A stretch of 64,000 nt of DNA from Streptomyces sp. NL15-2K (lineage in GTDB: Bacteria > Actinomycetota > Actinomycetes > Streptomycetales > Streptomycetaceae): positions 6,243,501 to 6,307,500 of the forward strand of contig NZ_CP130630.1 of the NCBI RefSeq assembly GCF_030551255.1, read 5' to 3'. Made by a program: the position numbers and the translations under genes. This document shows, one piece after another, positions 7,864-16,092 of the stretch (positions are counted from its first letter, which is position 1; the number at the start of each line of letters is the position of its first letter). The notes beneath the pieces are model-generated. The model was not told where the DNA came from and did no database searches. It was given only the letters and a program-made list of their open reading frames with translations.

Positions 7864-8679
7864 TCAGTCGTGGCGAGCGAGCTTGATCGCGGAGACGAAC
7901 AGGATCACGGCCAGGACTGGGATGAGTATCAGGTCCGGGATCACACCGAGCAGAAGGCCACCGAGTACGGCGCCGGTGACTGACGCTGTGACCATGATCG
8001 TGGTGAACCGCAGGTTCGAGCCCAGCACTGCGAAGCTGCCGTCGCGGCTGTAGCGGGCGAAGGCGACCAGCATGGTCGGCAACGAGACGAGCAGCGACAG
8101 ACTGCCTGCGATCTTGATGTCCGCCCCGTACAGCAGCACGATCGTGGGGATCAGTAGCTCGCCTCCGGCGACGCCCATGATCGCGGCGACCACGCCGATC
8201 CCGAACCCGGCCACGACGCCGGCGACCAGCTGAGCCCCGCGCGGCAGGTCGAGCGTGCCCATGGTGGTTATGCGGGTGGCCAGCAGGGCGGCGGCCATGA
8301 GGACCATCAAGACCGCCAACACCTTGTACAGGGTGGAGCTGCGCATCCGTACTGCCCACGATGCTCCGGCCCATGCGCCCAGCAGGCTCCCGGCCAGCAG
8401 GTTCACGGCGACGGACCAGTGCGCGGCCAGCTCGGAGACCGGTACAGCAGTCAGGCGGGCCGGCAAGGCGGCAAGCACCACCACCAGGCTCATCGCCTTG
8501 TTGAGGATCACCGCCGCCAGTGCGGCGAAACCGAAGAGGCTGATCAGCAGCGGCAGACGGAACTCCGCTCCGCCCAGCCCGACCATCCCGCCCAGGAGGC
8601 CCACCGCAGCTCCGGCGGCAAACACAAGCGGCGTCGACCGCACTATCCGCGCCGATACGTCCTTCTCCGCGGTGACCAC
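7864..8679 (-). CDS. TauE/SafE-family membrane permease
   Basis: 271 residues, seven to nine hydrophobic helices. The duplicated motif of this family is visible: GLLGGMVGLGGAEFRLPLL in the N-half and AAIMGVAGGELLIPTIVLL in the C-half. These proteins export sulfite, sulfoacetate or other small organosulfur anions, or act as uncharacterised anion permeases. The likely start is GTG at 8679 with GGGAG about 10 bases upstream. It stands alone: the IS110 element lies downstream and the relaxase terminator upstream, so the substrate cannot be inferred. Confidence 0.85.
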   Translation of the reverse strand: MVTAEKDVSARIVRSTPLVFAAGAAVGLLGGMVGLGGAEFRLPLLISLFGFAALAAVILNKAMSLVVVLAALPARLTAVPVSELAAHWSVAVNLLAGSLLGAWAGASWAVRMRSSTLYKVLAVLMVLMAAALLATRITTMGTLDLPRGAQLVAGVVAGFGIGVVAAIMGVAGGELLIPTIVLLYGADIKIAGSLSLLVSLPTMLVAFARYSRDGSFAVLGSNLRFTTIMVTASVTGAVLGGLLLGVIPDLILIPVLAVILFVSAIKLARHD

Positions 8680-8780
8680 ACCGGCCCCACTCCCTGGTCA
8701 CGGGCCATGCCCACCGTGGTGCGGCCCACCTGGAGGAAAACGTACCGCGCGCCGCTACGCCGGCTGTAGCTCCTCCCCTA

Positions 8781-8811
8781 CCGGTGCCTTCTGCCACGGC
8801 AGGGGCACCGG
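8781..8811 (-). terminator. terminator after the relaxase gene
   Basis: CCGGTGCCTTCTGC and GCAGGGGCACCGG form a long stem with a small internal bulge and a CACG loop, 14 bases beyond the relaxase stop. It fits a factor-independent terminator for the mobilisation operon. Confidence 0.6.
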
Positions 8812-8824
8812 CGTATGCCCCGGA

Positions 8825-10567
8825 TTACCGTGCGTTGCGCGGCCCGTCGTGTCGGCTTGGCGAGCGCCGGACAGTACTTCCGTCCTTCGCCGCAGCGGGG
8901 GTGTGCTCGGGCATACGGGCGGCGTCGGCGGGTAGGTCGGCCATGCGTCGCAGGCGCCACGCGAGCACGTCGCTGATCGAACCGGCGGTGTCCAGCTCCC
9001 GCCGCGCGGTGGCCTCGGTCAGCAGCTCCGTCGGGTCATGGCCGGCGCTCTCGGCGTCGGCGAGCGTGGCGGCCAGCGCGTGCCAGCCCGGTTCGGCGAG
9101 GATCTGATCCGCCAGCTCCGGCACCGCCTGACGCAGGCGGACAGTCTGCCTCTGGCGCAGGGTCCGCGACAGGCCCCGGCCCCGCTGGTACAGCACGCCC
9201 AACGGGACGTCGGCAGCGGCCCGATAGGCGGCGCGCAGGTGCTCGGCGGCCTCCTGGGCAGCGGCTGCCTGCTGAGCGTGCCCCTTCTTCGCATGCCAGT
9301 GAGCGGCTGCGGTGACGAGGAAGAACGCCATGTCGATCACCATCGCGGTGGTGGCGCCGTCTTCCCCGCGGCCGAGCGCGGGGCCGCTGTAGACGAGGTC
9401 GCGGGCTGCATGGCGCAGGGCGCGGTCGTGCCCGCGCTCGGCCTTGATGTGGGAGCGCGTGGCCCGCTCGAATGCGAAGGCTGCCTCGCGTAGTTCGGTG
9501 CGGGTGTGGGCGGCGGAGGTCTTGGCGAGCGCGTCCAGGACCTCCCCGGCCGCCGCGATGTGCGCGGCCGCCTGGCCGTCGTCACCGTGGTCGATGATCA
9601 GCAGCGCTTGCCACGCCGCGGTGGCAGCACTGCGCCGCGCGGCGGCCGGACCGGTCGGCGCCGGGCCGGTCGGCTCCGGGCCGGAGGATCCTGCGGACGG
9701 TGCGCTGTCGCTTCGACTGGCGGCGTCGCTGTCGCCGGACCAGCGTTTGCGGATGCGGGGCAGGGACAGGTCGGGGGAGAGGGTGGAGCCCGCGTAGAAC
9801 ACTGGCTCCTTCTCTCCGTTGCGGTTGTCCGGGAGGGCGACCTTGTAGCCGAGCAGGTCGCCGGAGGGCGCGACGCGTTTGCGGATCAGCAGGCCGGCGG
9901 AGGCCAGCCGGTCGAAGAACTCCTCCTCACTGGTGGCCCCGGCGACAGCACGGCGTACGGTTTCGCGCAGTTCCTCGCGCGCCGGTTGCTCCCTGCCCTC
10001 GCGTTCGGCCTTGTGGAGTTCGGCGCTGGTGGGGCGCTTGGCGGCGGTGCCGTCCCCGGGCGCGACGCGGCGCAGCCCGCAGTCGACTTCGATGCGGCGG
10101 CATTCGGCCTGGGCGCGACGGGCCTCGTTGTGCCGACGGGGCCGGCGGCCGTCATCGCGCACAAGGGTTGCGATGATGTGGATGTGATCGTCGGCATGGC
10201 GGACGGCTGCCCACCGGCAGGCTTGCTCATCACCGTCGGGGGCGATGCCGGTGGCGGCGACCATACGGCGGGCGATGGCCGCCCAGTCCTCGTCGGACAG
10301 GATCGGATCCTCAGAGGCAGCCCGCACCGACAGATGCCACACGTGCTCCTCGGGGCGCTTGCTGGCGGGCAAGGCGTTGACGGGCTGGTCGAGCAGGCGC
10401 TGAAGCTGCTCGTAGGTGGCTTTCGGGTCGCGGCCGGGGTCGGGGGTGAGCGGGTCGAAGGCGGCCACCAGGTGCGGGTCGATGTGCTCCTCTTCGGTGC
10501 CGGGGCCGTAGAAGTAGCGGATCAGTCCGATGGTCTCGCTGCCGCGCTTGTGGATGCTGGGGATCAC
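8825..10567 (-). CDS. relaxase / mobilisation nuclease (MobA/VirD2 type)
   Basis: 580 residues. The N-terminal relaxase domain starts SIHKRGSETIGLIRYFYGPG (candidate catalytic Tyr at about 19-21), followed by EEHVWHLSVRA and the metal-binding motif RHADDHIHII (about residues 122-131). The rest is a helical, Ala- and Arg-rich region of unknown role with FDRLASAGLLIRKRV. It would nick at oriT and stay covalently bound to the transferred strand. GTG at 10567 overlaps the mobC stop as GTGA, so the two are translationally coupled. Longer readings upstream run through mobC out of frame. Confidence 0.85.
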   Translation of the reverse strand: MIPSIHKRGSETIGLIRYFYGPGTEEEHIDPHLVAAFDPLTPDPGRDPKATYEQLQRLLDQPVNALPASKRPEEHVWHLSVRAASEDPILSDEDWAAIARRMVAATGIAPDGDEQACRWAAVRHADDHIHIIATLVRDDGRRPRRHNEARRAQAECRRIEVDCGLRRVAPGDGTAAKRPTSAELHKAEREGREQPAREELRETVRRAVAGATSEEEFFDRLASAGLLIRKRVAPSGDLLGYKVALPDNRNGEKEPVFYAGSTLSPDLSLPRIRKRWSGDSDAASRSDSAPSAGSSGPEPTGPAPTGPAAARRSAATAAWQALLIIDHGDDGQAAAHIAAAGEVLDALAKTSAAHTRTELREAAFAFERATRSHIKAERGHDRALRHAARDLVYSGPALGRGEDGATTAMVIDMAFFLVTAAAHWHAKKGHAQQAAAAQEAAEHLRAAYRAAADVPLGVLYQRGRGLSRTLRQRQTVRLRQAVPELADQILAEPGWHALAATLADAESAGHDPTELLTEATARRELDTAGSISDVLAWRLRRMADLPADAARMPEHTPAAAKDGSTVRRSPSRHDGPRNAR

Positions 10568-11181
10568 GCAGGGGCACCGCCGTCGCGGTGGGCGAGCAGG
10601 GCATCGGCGGCCTCCTCCATGCGTCGGGCGGCGCTTCGGACCGCCTCGGCCGCGGCATCCAGGTGGGGTGCGTCGGCGCCGGAGTTGAGGGCCTTGGCGA
10701 CCTGGTTGAACAGACCGTGCATGCGGCCCAGGTGCCGACGGGCGGCGAACAGTTCGTCGATGACCTCCCGTTCGGTGGCGATCTCGGCGGCGGTGCGGGT
10801 CAGGTCGCGAGCCGCCTTGTCCGCGGCGTAGGCGAGAAAGGCGGCGTTCGACATCTCGCAGTGGGCGGCTGCGTCGGTGAAACGCTTGAACTCGGAATCG
10901 TTCATACGGCAGCTCGGCTGTTTCAAGCGCTTGCGCTCTTTTGGCTGACGCGCGCGCTGACGTCTCTTCGAGAGGGTCTCGGCCTGCCGGTTCCCTCCCG
11001 GCTGCGGTCCGCCCTCGGTCGCAGCCTGACGGTCCGGTGCCCCCTGGCACCGGGCTGCTTCCGCCACCCTCGGGGCGGGAACTCCGGGAGCATTGCTCCC
11101 GGTACAACTTGCTCGCGTTGACGCTGGCGTTGTGGTCGTCTCCTGCTGGGCGGTGGGGCGTTCATGTTGCTGGTTGTGCAC
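10564..11181 (-). CDS. MobC-like relaxosome accessory protein
   Basis: 205 residues. The first about 85 are low-complexity, polar and basic. The conserved part begins near MNDSEFKRFTDAAAHCEMSNAAFL, a ribbon-helix-helix-like start typical of MobC, then a helical region with LFAARRHLGRMHGLFNQVAKALNSG, the signature of bacterial mobilisation proteins. GTG at 11181 has AAAGGAG eight bases upstream. MobC binds oriT and helps the relaxase open it. The stop is fused to the relaxase start (GTGA). Confidence 0.8.
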   Translation of the reverse strand: MHNQQHERPTAQQETTTTPASTRASCTGSNAPGVPAPRVAEAARCQGAPDRQAATEGGPQPGGNRQAETLSKRRQRARQPKERKRLKQPSCRMNDSEFKRFTDAAAHCEMSNAAFLAYAADKAARDLTRTAAEIATEREVIDELFAARRHLGRMHGLFNQVAKALNSGADAPHLDAAAEAVRSAARRMEEAADALLAHRDGGAPA

Positions 11182-11326
11182 GTGCAGTTCTCCTTTGGGT
11201 CTGCGTGATGAGGGGGGTGCTGTGCCGCCCGTTCTGGACGGATTCCGGGGGCGGGACAGTGACCGAGGTAGGAACTGGAGCCGACTCGACTGACGCTGGA
11301 GCTGGTTCCGGGACCGCGAGGCGGTG

Positions 11327-11342
11327 TGGTCCGTGCGGACCA
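11327..11342. repeat. inverted repeat upstream of mobC (candidate oriT feature)
   Basis: TGGTCCG, two bases, CGGACCA: a 7-bp inverted repeat 146 bases upstream of mobC, where mobilisable elements often keep oriT. It shares the GGTCC core with the repeat array further on. A nick site cannot be assigned. Confidence 0.35.
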
Positions 11343-11702
11343 GCGGACAGATCGTGGGGACCGGTCCTCGAAGCGATGTGGCCCACGGTCCCCCGAGCGT
11401 TCGGGACCAGCCGAGACGTTCGTCGGGGACGGCCCCCCTGACATGGCGTCAGGGGGACCGTCCCGGTCCCGGTGCGGCTGCAAGGGACGGTCCCCGGTCC
11501 CCGGGTGGTCCGCGGTCCCCGGTCCCCTGAGCTGGCCCCGCCTCGATCGACGCCTGGACCTGGCCTGGCCCACGCTCCGATCTCCGGACCACTACGACCC
11601 TTGGTCGTGGCCTAGCGGCGTGACCTGCGTGTTTCCTGGTCCGCCCCGTCGTACCGTGGTCCCGTCCGGCTGGCCGAACGGCGGGGACCGTGTTGGCCAG
11701 CA

Positions 11703-11716
11703 GGGGACCGGTCCCC
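11703..11716. repeat. GGGGACCGGTCCCC perfect palindrome
   Basis: A 14-bp perfect palindrome made of two head-to-head GGTCCCC units, 36 bases before the tandem array. It could be a dimer-binding form of the same site. Confidence 0.6.
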
Positions 11717-11751
11717 GGCGTGGTCCCCGAGAGGTGGCTGGTCCGGGACCC

Positions 11752-11890
11752 GGTCCCCGGTCCCCGGTCCCCGGTCCCCGGTCCCCGGTCCCCGGTCCCC
11801 GGTCCCCGGTCCCCGGTCCCCGGTCCCCGGTCCCCGGTCCCCGGTCCCCGGTCCCCGGTCCCCGGTCCCCGGTCCCCGGTCCCCGGTCCC
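11752..11890. repeat. 19 perfect tandem copies of GGTCCCC (iteron-like array)
   Basis: A 7-bp unit repeats without error from 11752 to 11884, followed by a six-base partial copy. Scattered single copies in both orientations extend from about 11340 to 11960. It lies in the 830-base gap between mobC and the DnaC-like gene, both minus strand. The position next to replication genes suggests an origin with initiator-binding iterons. A simple slippage-expanded microsatellite is the alternative. No gene is supported in 11182-12010. Confidence 0.85.
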
Positions 11891-12010
11891 GAGGTGGTCC
11901 TGGTCCCGAGGCGGTCCCCGGTCCCCGGCTCCCTGGTCCCGGTCCCCAGTTGGTCCGCAGTTGTTGGTCCCCGGTCCCCGACCTCTGTCCCGCCATGCGG
12001 CTCAGGATGG

Positions 12011-12703
12011 TCAGGTCCGGGTGTGCCGTCTGCGGTCGGGTCCGGTGAGGACGACGCGTTCGGTCATCTCGGCGAGGCGGGAAGCGACGCGGTCCCCGAG
12101 CGCGGTGCGCAGCTCGGGGATGGGCAGGTTGGTGGTGATCAGAGTGGGGCGCAGGTGCTCGTACCGGTGGTTGATCAGCCGGTAGGTGAGCTCCTCGGTC
12201 CACTCGCTGGTCTTGGCCGCGCCGAGGTCGTCGAGCAGCAGCAGCGGGCAGCGAGCCAGGGTCTGCAGGTCGCGCTCGGCGTCGTGGCCGGCGCGGGGGC
12301 GCAGGCGGGCGTAGAGGTCGGCGGTCGTGGTGGCTTCCCAGCGCAGGCGGACTCCGCGCGTGAGGAGAGCGCGGACGGCGCCGTACGCCTGGTGGGTCTT
12401 GCCGGTTCCGGTGGGGCCGGCGATCAGCAGCGAAGGACCCTCGGCGATACCCGGTCCGCCAGGGCCGGGGCGTCCGGCACGGGCGACCTGGTCGGCCCAG
12501 GCCGTGACCTGCGGGTGGTCGGCCAGGGCGCGCCGGTAGCGGGCGGGGATGCGGGCGTCGGCCAGCTCCAGCGCGGAGACGGGCTCGGTCGGCGGCTCCT
12601 CGGCGGAGGTGCCGGGGTCGATGCCGCGGCTGGCCAGGATGCCGTTGAGCCGGTCGGCGAGTGGGCCGACCCGGTGGGGCTCGCGGGTGAGGGTGGCGGT
12701 CAG
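12011..12703 (-). CDS. DnaC/IstB-like AAA+ ATPase with apparent CTG start
   Basis: 230 residues. Walker A GPTGTGKT (96-103), Walker B LLLLDDLGAAK (154-164), sensor-1 ITTNLP (189-194) and the arginine-rich end match DnaC-type helicase loaders. In this frame a TGA lies six bases before CTG at 12703, and no ATG, GTG or TTG occurs before Walker A. GGAGG sits six bases upstream of that CTG, which also overlaps the preceding stop as CTGA. A CTG start with translational coupling is therefore the best reading. It would load the host helicase at an element origin recognised by the upstream initiator-like protein. Confidence 0.82.
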   Translation of the reverse strand: MTATLTREPHRVGPLADRLNGILASRGIDPGTSAEEPPTEPVSALELADARIPARYRRALADHPQVTAWADQVARAGRPGPGGPGIAEGPSLLIAGPTGTGKTHQAYGAVRALLTRGVRLRWEATTTADLYARLRPRAGHDAERDLQTLARCPLLLLDDLGAAKTSEWTEELTYRLINHRYEHLRPTLITTNLPIPELRTALGDRVASRLAEMTERVVLTGPDRRRHTRT

Positions 12704-13623
12704 AGTTCACCTCCGTAGGCGGCGGCCACGTCGGTGGGGTTCGTCCACGCCCTGTGGACAACCGGCACGGCGGGGGCGGCGTTCATGGCCTCGTGTACGA
12801 GACTCGGCAGGGTGCTGGGGTGCAGGCCCTTGGCGCGGTGGCGCTCGAGTCCAACCCGGATGTGGGCGGGGGCGATGCCCTCGCCGAGGAGCTTGTGCAC
12901 CTCCCGGCCGAGATGGCCCAAGACGTCCTTGGGCGGGTGGTGGCGGCAAGCGGCGGCGTACTCCGCGATGAGTTGCTCGGCCGAGACGGTGTCGGGGGCG
13001 GGGGCGGGGGCGCTTGCGCCCCCCGAAGGGGTATCTCCTAGATCCATGATCCTAGGTCCTAGATCCGGACCGTGAGACGTCACTGCTGCCTCACCGAGTC
13101 CTTCCTGCTCCCTCACGGAGGACTCAGTGAAACGTCCCTGACCTGCAACTTCGCGGGCGGGCTCCGAATTCAACGCGGGCTCGTGACTCCCGCCGGCACT
13201 TTCACGGAGGGCTCCGTGAGGCGGCGGCGAGGGCTCAGTGACACCGACGCTTCCAGCAGGTGCGGTACCGACTGGGGCGTTGTGGTGCGGGCAGTCGGGC
13301 AGGCGGCTCTTGCTGGGCCGGTTGATCTTCTGATGCTGGTGCCAGGTGACGATGTGCAGGTACCGCTTGTCGTCCGGCCCCTTGTAGCGGCAGATCAGAC
13401 CCGCGTCGGCGAGCTGGGCGAGGTCCGTCTCGACGTCCGAGGGCCCGTGTTCCGGGCGCAGGACCCATAGCTGTCCGGCGACGATCGCGGCGTGGTCGCG
13501 GTGGCGGCCCTGGTCGTCGGCCTGGGTGAGCAGCCCGAGGAAGGTGCGCTCGGCGGTCAGGGAGACGGCGGCCAGGGACTCGGAGACGAAGGCTTCGGGC
13601 TTGATGGTACGGATTCGCGCCAA
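12700..13623 (-). CDS. phage/ICE-type replication initiator-like protein
   Basis: 307 residues from TTG at 13623. The N-terminus ARIRTIKPEAFVSESLAAVS followed by FLGLLTQADDQGR and a winged-helix segment (LAQLADAGLICRYKGPDDKRYLHI, WHQHQKINRPSKS) is typical of DnaD-like initiators of phages and integrative elements. A Pro/Gly/Glu-rich linker and a C-terminal helical domain (AACRHHPPKDVLGHLGREVHKLLGEG) follow. TTG is chosen because the family begins M-A-R-I-R; GTGAGGA precedes it. ATG at 13776 would add 51 low-complexity residues. It precedes and is coupled to the DnaC-like loader. Confidence 0.75.
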   Translation of the reverse strand: MARIRTIKPEAFVSESLAAVSLTAERTFLGLLTQADDQGRHRDHAAIVAGQLWVLRPEHGPSDVETDLAQLADAGLICRYKGPDDKRYLHIVTWHQHQKINRPSKSRLPDCPHHNAPVGTAPAGSVGVTEPSPPPHGALRESAGGSHEPALNSEPAREVAGQGRFTESSVREQEGLGEAAVTSHGPDLGPRIMDLGDTPSGGASAPAPAPDTVSAEQLIAEYAAACRHHPPKDVLGHLGREVHKLLGEGIAPAHIRVGLERHRAKGLHPSTLPSLVHEAMNAAPAVPVVHRAWTNPTDVAAAYGGEL

Positions 13624-14136
13624 GAGGGGGCGGTCCTCACTCGGTTGCAGGTGGGCGGGCACCCACGGCTCACCGTCGTTCGTGGTGGTACGGGCGTCAG
13701 GGGGCAGGGAGTTGGCCAGCCGGCGGCGCGGGGCGCGCTGATGGCCGCTCGCGCTTTCCGGGGGTGTCGTCAACATAGCCACACCCAGGCCGCGCAAGTC
13801 CAGCCCAGTCCAGCGCAATCTCTTACGGCAGAAAGGCTGCCGAAAAAGCAGGAGGAGAGGGCGGTACCAAAACTGTAGGTCACTATCCCCGGTTGGCGAA
13901 ATAGTTGCTCTGGACGCCGAGCCAAAAGCATCACATCGGGAAGCCGTTGACGTGCCGCCAGCGGGGAAGCTACAACACAACACCCCACGTCAAAGCACCC
14001 TCAGAGCGCCGATCGCCATGTCGGTCCTCGGCCCTTACCGACCCCGGGAAACCGCTCCGCAGCGAACCGCGCGAGCGGAACATAGACCACGATCGCCGGT
14101 TAACCAAACCGGCGAATGGACGCTTCAATTGGAGTC
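13624..14136. other. divergent promoter region of the element
   Basis: About 510 bases between the leftward replication genes and the rightward xre-xis-int genes. The first 150 bases could encode an N-terminal extension of the initiator protein. The rest is less GC-rich (around 13850-14110) and should hold both promoters. The one clear regulatory repeat is at 14095-14113. Confidence 0.5.
14095..14113. promoter_or_regulatory. inverted repeat, candidate repressor operator
   Basis: GCCGGTT, five bases, AACCGGC. The 7-bp arms lie immediately before the first possible start of the XRE gene, so a bound repressor would cover its promoter and could also reach the divergent replication promoter. Confidence 0.5.
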
Positions 14137-14394
14137 ATGCCCGCACGCTCACTGGAAATCGGACCCGCAGGAATACACGTGGCCCGCACCATCGAAATCC
14201 TCCGCATGGAACGTGGCTTGTCGCAACGCCGGCTCGCCGGCCGCGTGACCGCGCTCGGCCACCCGATGTCCAACACCATGCTGTCCCGCATCGAACGCGC
14301 TCAGCGCCGATGCGACGTTGACGACCTCATCGCGATCGCCGAAGCGCTTCACGTCTCAGCCCCCGTGCTCCTGCGCGGCCGGCCCGCCGCTTGA
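14137..14394 (+). CDS. XRE-family repressor of the element
   Basis: 85 residues. After a lead, MPARSLEIGPAG, a helix-turn-helix (ARTIEILRMERGLSQRRLAGRV, then MLSRIERAQRRCDVDDLIAIAEAL) makes up nearly the whole protein. Starts at 14116 (no binding site) and at GTG 14179 (AGGA six bases upstream) are also possible; 14137 is chosen because related proteins begin with MPAR...IGP. It probably controls the element's divergent operons through the inverted repeat just upstream. Confidence 0.75.
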   Translation: MPARSLEIGPAGIHVARTIEILRMERGLSQRRLAGRVTALGHPMSNTMLSRIERAQRRCDVDDLIAIAEALHVSAPVLLRGRPAA

Positions 14395-14528
14395 ACCGCC
14401 GGCTGCCCTACCGAGGCTCGTCTCTCCTATCCCGCACCTGAGTGAGGACCCACCGCCCTTGCGCCTTCCCGCTATACCCCCTGCCCTCGCCCGCCCCCAG
14501 CGACCCGCCGCGGAGGAGGTGATCTTGA

Positions 14529-14741
14529 ATGGCTGACCGCCTCCTGACGGTGGCCGAGGCCGCCGAACAACTCGGCACGGGCGAGCGCTTCATACGCCGT
14601 CTGATCGCCGAGCGCCGTATCCGCTACGTCAAGATCGGTCGACCCGTCCGCATCCCCGAGAGCGCGGTCGCCGAGTACGTCGATGCGCACACCGTCGAGC
14701 CGGTACGCCGTATCCGCGCCCGCTACGGGAAGGCGGCCTGA
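14529..14741 (+). CDS. excisionase-type MerR-like HTH protein
   Basis: 70 residues: RLLTVAEAAEQLGTGERFIRRLIAERRIRYVKIGRPVRIPESAVAEYV is the standard excisionase/DNA-binding fold. GGAGGAGGTGA precedes the ATG. The stop shares its last base with the integrase start (TGATG). It would direct the integrase to excision. Confidence 0.88.
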   Translation: MADRLLTVAEAAEQLGTGERFIRRLIAERRIRYVKIGRPVRIPESAVAEYVDAHTVEPVRRIRARYGKAA

Positions 14742-15892
14742 TGGCGGGACGCAAGCCGCAGAGGCGGCGCGAGTTCGGCACGGTACGCAAGCTCGCCTCC
14801 GGCCGATGGCAGGCGCGCTACCTCGGCCCAGACGGGCAACGGCACACCGCACCGGAGACATTCGAGACCAAGTCCGACGCCCAGGACTGGCTCAACCTCA
14901 CCCGTACCGACATCGAGCGCAACCACTGGCGCGACCCGGACGCCGGCGCCATCAACTTCGAGAAGTACGCACTCCGTTGGATGGAGGAGCGCGGCCTGGC
15001 CCCGACCACGCTCGACCGTTACGACGGCCTGCTGCGCCTGCATATCCTGCCAATCTTCGGCGGCAAGGACCTGGACGAAATCACCTCGCCCTCCGTCCGC
15101 ACATGGCGCGCCGAGCGGCTGAAGGCGACCGGCGCCACCACGGTCGCCAAGTCGTACCGCCTGCTGAAGGCCATCCTGCAGACGGCGGTCGACGACGACC
15201 TCCTGCGCAGCAACCCCTGTCGCATCAAGGGCGCTGGCAAGGAGGAGGCCGACGAGCGCCCCACCGCCACCATCGAGCAGGTCTTCGACCTCGCCGACGC
15301 CATGGGCCCGCGCTGGCGCCTGATGGTCCTGCTCGGCGCCTTCGCCTCCCTCCGCCCGGAGGAGCTGGCCGAACTGCGCCGTCACAGCGTCGATTTCGAC
15401 GAATGCTCGCTGAGCGTCACACACGCGTCCCCCGAGCTGACGAACGGCAAGCGGGTCACGGGCGATCCCAAGTCCCGCGCGGGCAAACGCACCATCTACT
15501 TGCCCGATCTCCTCCTCCCGGAGCTGCGCCGCCACCTGCAGTGGTTCGCGGAGAAGGAGGCGGACGGCCTCCTCTTCGTTGGTGAGAAGGGCGCCCCCTT
15601 CCGCCGCTCGACCTTCGGTCGGAAGTGGCGCAAGGCACGCACCAAGGTCGGCATGCCGGACAACTTCCGCTTCTACGACCTCCGGCACACCGGCAACACC
15701 CTTGCCGCCGACACCGGCGCCAAGCTGAAGGACCTCATGGTCCGCGCCGGCCAGTCCTCGGAACGGGCCCAGCTGATCTATCAGCACTCGACTGCGAAGC
15801 ACCAGAGGAGGCTGGCCCAGGGGATCGACGTCGAGGTACGTGCACAGCTTCGTGAGGCGGCGAGAGCCGAGCAGCGTGCTCATGAGGCGTAG
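14741..15892 (+). CDS. tyrosine site-specific integrase
   Basis: 383 residues. An N-terminal arm-binding segment (GTVRKLASGRWQARYLGPDG), a core-binding domain (residues about 70-150) and a C-terminal catalytic domain are present. Visible catalytic residues are Arg in SLRPEEL (R205), Lys in PKSRAGKRT, Arg in YDLRHTG (R315) and the nucleophile in LIYQHS (Y347). The first His of the usual HxLR is Tyr here (FYDLR) and the usual GH before the nucleophile is GQ (Q338). It mediates integration and excision of the element; the att site was not found, and no tRNA lies next to the gene. Confidence 0.9.
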   Translation: MAGRKPQRRREFGTVRKLASGRWQARYLGPDGQRHTAPETFETKSDAQDWLNLTRTDIERNHWRDPDAGAINFEKYALRWMEERGLAPTTLDRYDGLLRLHILPIFGGKDLDEITSPSVRTWRAERLKATGATTVAKSYRLLKAILQTAVDDDLLRSNPCRIKGAGKEEADERPTATIEQVFDLADAMGPRWRLMVLLGAFASLRPEELAELRRHSVDFDECSLSVTHASPELTNGKRVTGDPKSRAGKRTIYLPDLLLPELRRHLQWFAEKEADGLLFVGEKGAPFRRSTFGRKWRKARTKVGMPDNFRFYDLRHTGNTLAADTGAKLKDLMVRAGQSSERAQLIYQHSTAKHQRRLAQGIDVEVRAQLREAARAEQRAHEA

Positions 15893-16092
15893 GACGCTGT
15901 TGCCCGCGCGTGGGATCGGGCCGGCTCGGTCGGGTCCCAAGTCCGCCGAGCTGCGGTTTCGCTGGCGCGATCTCTGCCGTGCGATGCCCAGGAGCAGCGG
16001 TGTACGGCGCTGACCAGCTTCATTTCTTGATTTTCAACCTCATTTGAGGGAGGATTTCCGGAAGTCGAGTGAGGTGCGTCGAGAGGCTGGCC

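Larger units (their letters stand above)
8825..15892. mobile_element. integrated mobilisable element with its own replication genes
   Basis: A contiguous block: relaxase, MobC, repeat array, DnaC-like ATPase, initiator-like protein, XRE repressor, excisionase and tyrosine integrase. Mobilisation and replication genes run leftward; xre, xis and int run rightward from 14.1 kb. No FtsK/TraB-type transfer ATPase or type IV secretion gene is visible, so transfer would need a helper. No flanking direct repeat was found, so the limits given are those of the genes, not of att sites. Confidence 0.65.

Noticed and set aside
6196..7983. 595-codon plus-strand frame
   Set aside because: It is antisense to the IS110 transposase and has no family features; GC-rich codon bias leaves the opposite frame open.
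11326..12718. Long plus-strand frames with PGPRSPV repeats
   Set aside because: They translate the GGTCCCC array and lie antisense to the DnaC-like gene; period 7 repeats keep several frames open by chance.
11592..12761. 389-codon minus-strand frame over the loader gene
   Set aside because: Arg/Pro-rich without motifs; the +1 frame carries Walker A and B and sensor 1.
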